Assembly (NCBI GenBank): GCA_903819975.1
Contig: CAIJFI010000004.1
Coordinates: forward strand, 293,768-357,767
Origin: an uncultured Bacteroidota bacterium
GTDB lineage: Bacteria; Bacteroidota; Bacteroidia; Chitinophagales; Chitinophagaceae
DNA: 64,000 bases
Reading direction: 5' to 3'
Below the pieces are notes generated by a model. The model saw only the letters and a program-made list of their open reading frames with translations. It ran no database searches and was not told the origin of the DNA. Position numbers and translations under genes: made by a program. The stretch's first letter is position 1; the number at the start of each line of letters is the position of its first letter. This document shows, in pieces, positions 60,739 to 64,000 of the stretch.

Positions 60739-61581
60739 ATGAAAAAAGCGTACATATTTATATTAATAGAAATCCTCTTAGTTTTCGGTGTTTTTGGTCA
60801 AAAGTTTGACTATTACTTTGATAAGGGACAAGCAAATCTTGATACAGGTAATTATAAACTTGCAATTTCTTATTATGATTCGGCATTAAAAAAGAAACCT
60901 AAACACGCCAATAGTTATTTTAATAGAGGATTAGCCAAGAGTTTAATAGATGATTATAATGGAGCTATTTTAGATTTTACAAAATACATTATACTTGTTC
61001 CAAATGATGGGGATGCTTACAGTCAAAGAGGTGATGCCAGAAAATATTTAAAGGATACAGTTGGGTGTTTGAAGGACTATGATAGTAGTTTAATTCTTAA
61101 ACCCAATGATTATAATACGAGGATTAATAGAGGACGGATGTTATGGGCACTGGATTCAATGGAGCTATCACAGAAGGACATGAATTATGCTGTTATGTTA
61201 GATTCTACAAAGTTTGATGGAGTTTACTATAAATCTATTACACATTATTTCATGAATCAAAATGATTCTGCTTTGAAGTACTTTACTAAATCAATTAAAT
61301 TAGATTCTACAGATGACAGGCCATGGTATTATCGGTCAAAATTATATTACGATAAAGACGACTACGATAATGCACTAAAAGATATTAATGAGGCGATTAA
61401 ACTAAACAATAAGGATGCTGATTACTATATTGCAAGAGCTTTAATTTATATTTACAACGAAAGTGAATATGATGACGATTTGGGTGAAGATGACCTGTAT
61501 ACAGCCCTTAAAATGGGTTCAGATGAGGCTAAGAAGCTTTTAGATGAATATTTTAGTGAGGATGACGGAAATTTGAACTGA
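60739..61581 (+). CDS. Exported TPR-repeat protein
   Basis: Start at 60739 (MKKAYIFILIEILLVFGVFG, signal peptide). 280 residues with six or more TPR units: FDKGQANLDTGNYKLAISYY, SYFNRGLAKSLIDDYNGAIL, RGDARKYLKDTVGCLKDYDS, and others to SKLYYDKDDYDNALKDINEA. An acidic tail (YDDDLGEDDLYTAL) follows. TPRs are protein-binding scaffolds; here a periplasmic partner of the DUF4407 membrane protein is plausible. Confidence 0.85.
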   Translation: MKKAYIFILIEILLVFGVFGQKFDYYFDKGQANLDTGNYKLAISYYDSALKKKPKHANSYFNRGLAKSLIDDYNGAILDFTKYIILVPNDGDAYSQRGDARKYLKDTVGCLKDYDSSLILKPNDYNTRINRGRMLWALDSMELSQKDMNYAVMLDSTKFDGVYYKSITHYFMNQNDSALKYFTKSIKLDSTDDRPWYYRSKLYYDKDDYDNALKDINEAIKLNNKDADYYIARALIYIYNESEYDDDLGEDDLYTALKMGSDEAKKLLDEYFSEDDGNLN

Positions 61582-61616
61582 TTTTTAAAAGCATTAATAT
61601 AATCAATTATTTTTTA

Positions 61617-62087
61617 TTATTTATGTATCCAATAACGAGTAGTTGAACTTCCTCCTTTTACACTAATGCTTCTTGGTGGGTCAATATAAAAGTAATCAAT
61701 GTCAAACTGTAAATCTAGACTAGAATATGGATCAATAGTAGTAATATAATTTTCAGTGGAATTAGAAGTTTTGAATCTACTATACTCAACTTTTTCTATT
61801 ATAAGTTTATTTTCTGTATCATTTATCAATGTATGATTACTAATTGAAAAGGTCTTTTTTTCTCCATTTCTGAAATTATAAGTTAAACTACTTTTAAAAG
61901 TCAGAAATTTTTTATTCTGCAAATTACTAGTCAAAAAATTCAATTTCTTCATTGCAAATTGCATTCCAATTAAACAAAGCAATAAAAGCAGAAAAATATA
62001 CCAAAACCTCCACTTAAAATACATTGCAATAATAGTAAAACCGATCCCTGAGAAAAATAGGAAAAAGTAAGTATTAAACGATATCAT
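61617..62087 (-). CDS. Two-helix membrane protein of unknown function
   Basis: 156 residues. Two transmembrane helices near the N-terminus (TYFFLFFSGIGFTIIAMYF, FWYIFLLLLLCLIGMQFAM), then a beta-rich soluble part (FRNGEKKTFSISNHTLINDT, YITTIDPYSSLDLQFDIDYF). Not recognised. It is in the opposite orientation to the cassette and breaks it into two parts. Confidence 0.6.
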   Translation of the reverse strand: MISFNTYFFLFFSGIGFTIIAMYFKWRFWYIFLLLLLCLIGMQFAMKKLNFLTSNLQNKKFLTFKSSLTYNFRNGEKKTFSISNHTLINDTENKLIIEKVEYSRFKTSNSTENYITTIDPYSSLDLQFDIDYFYIDPPRSISVKGGSSTTRYWIHK

Positions 62088-62232
62088 TTTATTAAAATTT
62101 ATAGGTGCTTAATCAAATATAAACTATATTTAATGTGAATTATATAAGAATAACGATAAAATAAAGGATTGTATTTAATTTTTTATTACCCTTTAAATTA
62201 AAGCAATTTGAATGCTCAATTACTTTTAAACT

Positions 62233-63393
62233 ATGGATACTAAAAACCTTATAGAAAAAATATTTTTATTAGAATCTAAAGTTGGAAATAAATATAAGCA
62301 TGTAAATTTTGAACCTTTTAAATTTGAAAGTAGTAATGCAGTAAAAGTTCAAGAAGTTTGCAGATTAATTTCTAATCATTTAGGTTTAGGGACTTTAACA
62401 TTTATTGTTTCATATGCAGCCCAAAAAGATAGGGTTGGAGGTCATATTCAATTAGATAATAGCAATGAAGTATTTATTGAAATTTCTGATGGGTATAAAA
62501 ATAATAGTGATGTTGTACTTTCAATTTTGGCTCATGAGATTTGTCACAAATATTTGCATGTAAACAATATTAAATGTACACCATTATTACAAAATGAAAT
62601 TTTAACCGACATTGCAACAGTATACACGGGACTTGGTAAATTATCATTAAATGGTTGTGAAACTAGAACATATATTTCAAACACATCTAAAACTGAAACA
62701 CTTGGTTATATATCAAGAGAAGAATTCGCATTTGCCTATAAATTAATATGTACAATGAGAAATATATCAAAACAAGAAATGTTTAAAGGATTGAGTTCCT
62801 CTGCAACAATTGTTTTGAATGAGATTGAAAATAAGTTTCAAAGCTCTTTTGAGACATCGTTATTTAATAATTCAAATACAATTTCAAGAGTAGATTTAAT
62901 TACAAATGAAGTTTTACGAGATACACAGAAAGGATTTGCGTTATTAAATAAAAACTATAAAATAATTAAAGAAAAAATAGTTCATAACTCTGAAAAAGAG
63001 TACAAGGAATATCATAAATTAGTCAAAAATGAATATTATGATATTTTAGCAAAGACAAAAAAAATTGAAGGAAGTAATCAGTATAATTTTATTAAAAATT
63101 TATTTCTACTTGAAAAAGCTAATGAGTTAAGTAAAAATCTTGTCTTGAAAAAAAATAAGCTTACAGAATTAAATAAACAAATTTCTGTTATCGCTAATTA
63201 TAGTTTAAATGAAAATAATGATTTTTTATACTATTTTGAATGTCCTGAATGTTCAAATAAAATAAAATTGTTAAAAAAAGTTATAGCGAATGTAACATGT
63301 TCAAATTGCAATTATAAATTTATAATTAATACAGGAGTAGAAGAGTCAAGTGATGGGTTAATGGATAAAATTTCATCATTTTTTAAATTATAA
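62233..63393 (+). CDS. HExxH metallopeptidase-like protein with C-terminal zinc ribbon
   Basis: 386 residues, cytoplasmic. The zinc motif SILAHEICHKYLHVN (about 97-111) is followed by NEILTDIATVYTGLGK, where E/D residues could be the third ligand. A long helical segment (about 240-320) precedes a zinc ribbon with CPECSNKIKLL and CSNCNYKF. Similar HExxH proteins appear in Bacteroidota islands; peptidase activity is possible but not proven. The J-domain gene starts 26 bp later. Confidence 0.75.
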   Translation: MDTKNLIEKIFLLESKVGNKYKHVNFEPFKFESSNAVKVQEVCRLISNHLGLGTLTFIVSYAAQKDRVGGHIQLDNSNEVFIEISDGYKNNSDVVLSILAHEICHKYLHVNNIKCTPLLQNEILTDIATVYTGLGKLSLNGCETRTYISNTSKTETLGYISREEFAFAYKLICTMRNISKQEMFKGLSSSATIVLNEIENKFQSSFETSLFNNSNTISRVDLITNEVLRDTQKGFALLNKNYKIIKEKIVHNSEKEYKEYHKLVKNEYYDILAKTKKIEGSNQYNFIKNLFLLEKANELSKNLVLKKNKLTELNKQISVIANYSLNENNDFLYYFECPECSNKIKLLKKVIANVTCSNCNYKFIINTGVEESSDGLMDKISSFFKL

Positions 63394-63419
63394 ACAAAAA
63401 CCATCATATACAAATTTAA

Positions 63420-64000
63420 ATGTTTAAAGATTATTATATCATATTAGAAATTTCTAAAACTACTACTACAGCTGAGATAAAAAAAGCGTATAGAAGACTT
63501 GCTTTAATTCATCATCCAGATAAGAATCAAGGGAACAAAACAAGCGAGGAGAAATTTAAATTGATAAATGAAGCATATGAGGTATTAACTAATACAAATA
63601 AAAGAATTCTGTTTGATTCTGATCACCAGAAATATTATGCTAATTCCGATGATTCAAAAAAATCAAATAATAAAGAAAAGGAGCCTGAACCAATAACCCC
63701 TGAATACTTTTTGAATGAATTATTAGAAATTAAAAGAAAACTAAAATGGATTGAAAAAGAAAGATTGATTAAAAGTAATCTTTATGATAATCTTATGGTT
63801 TATCTACATCCCGATGTAATTGATTACTTAGTTTCTTATTCAACTTCAAAAATAAATACTGAAATTATAAATACGACTTTTAATATATTAGATAGACTTG
63901 ACTATGAGCATATTGAAAAAGTTTGTATGATACTTTCTAAATTAGCAAATGGGGATAATGGTTTAATTAATAAAATATTTCAATATAATAAAAAGAAGAA
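63420..64000 (+). CDS. J-domain (DnaJ-like) protein, 3' truncated by window edge
   Basis: The frame is open to the end (about 193 residues). The J domain is at the very N-terminus: [35 protein letters not shown] with the HPD motif, and [13 protein letters not shown]. The rest is charged and helical, without the Gly/Phe or zinc-finger region of true DnaJ seen so far. It would recruit DnaK to a target. Its position next to the HExxH gene suggests a linked role. The remainder lies outside the window. Confidence 0.85.
   Translation, partial: MFKDYYIILEISKTTTTAEIKKAYRRLALIHHPDKNQGNKTSEEKFKLINEAYEVLTNTNKRILFDSDHQKYYANSDDSKKSNNKEKEPEPITPEYFLNELLEIKRKLKWIEKERLIKSNLYDNLMVYLHPDVIDYLVSYSTSKINTEIINTTFNILDRLDYEHIEKVCMILSKLANGDNGLINKIFQYNKKK

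Larger units (their letters stand above)
33407..64000. mobile_element. Second island segment inserted at the same tRNA-Met site (right end outside window)
   Basis: Starts at the tRNA-Met fragment, with an integrase at 34523 and an excisionase-like HTH at 36180, and runs on through methyltransferase, restriction and sigma-factor modules without any clear housekeeping gene. No further copy of the att repeat is visible to 64000, so the right end and the intact tRNA lie beyond. It may be more than one element: a second, truncated recombinase is at 53875. Confidence 0.55.

Overview
The window is AT-rich DNA of a Bacteroidota bacterium, most likely of the Chitinophagaceae type. This is inferred from Bacteroidota-style families (DUF4407, CTn-type tyrosine integrases, small lipoproteins with LxxC lipoboxes) and weak Shine-Dalgarno signals. 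It has two halves: ordinary chromosome from 1 to about 26.9 kb, and a genomic island from 27.1 kb to beyond the right edge. No rRNA, intact tRNA or CRISPR array is visible.

Chromosomal half. An operon for N-acyl/D-amino-acid use (amidohydrolase tail, DgcN-like, DgcA-like enolase-superfamily enzyme, APC permease) is followed by a class II cyclic-nucleotide phosphodiesterase, two unrelated L,D-transpeptidases and a tandem VOC protein. Next come five overlapping paralogues of a membrane protein that starts with a His-rich MEVHH leader; a sixth copy lies at 21.7-22.5 kb. The rest is mostly exported: a di-haem cytochrome, several NTF2/SnoaL-like lipoproteins, a TPR membrane protein, an esterase, an M1 peptidase, an acetamidase-type enzyme and a Fic protein. 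Five promoter regions here carry the same 25-bp palindrome, TGTTCC-N13-GGAACA, which defines a putative regulon.

Island. Two 36-bp tRNA-Met-like direct repeats (27092 and 33407, minus-strand sense) bracket a 6.3-kb integrative element. It carries an integrase, an archaemetzincin-like lipoprotein, a RadC-like protein and two divergent RepL-like winged-helix proteins. A second element begins at the right repeat with a DUF4062 gene and another integrase. It continues with a leftward operon (P-loop ATPase, two DNA methyltransferases, one fused to a ParB domain), a structured 567-bp intergenic region and a VirE_N/primase-like protein. The intact tRNA-Met is expected beyond 64 kb.

The most interesting block is 43.8-52.2 kb: six tightly spaced genes encoding a small XRE regulator, a DUF262-HNH nuclease, an MmeI-like methyltransferase without a recognisable nuclease domain, a superfamily 2 helicase, a GIY-YIG nuclease and a second HNH nuclease with a probable SRA-like reader. 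It looks like a multi-subunit restriction system. A nested inverted-repeat structure lies directly upstream.

From 52.5 kb to the end there are small unknown genes, a catalytic-domain-only tyrosine recombinase with inverted repeats in front of it, WYL and XRE regulators, lipoproteins, and an ECF-like sigma factor with a probable membrane anti-sigma partner. The sigma gene and a divergent cassette (HNH, coiled-coil, DUF4407, TPR, HExxH protein, J-domain protein) share an inverted promoter-like motif.
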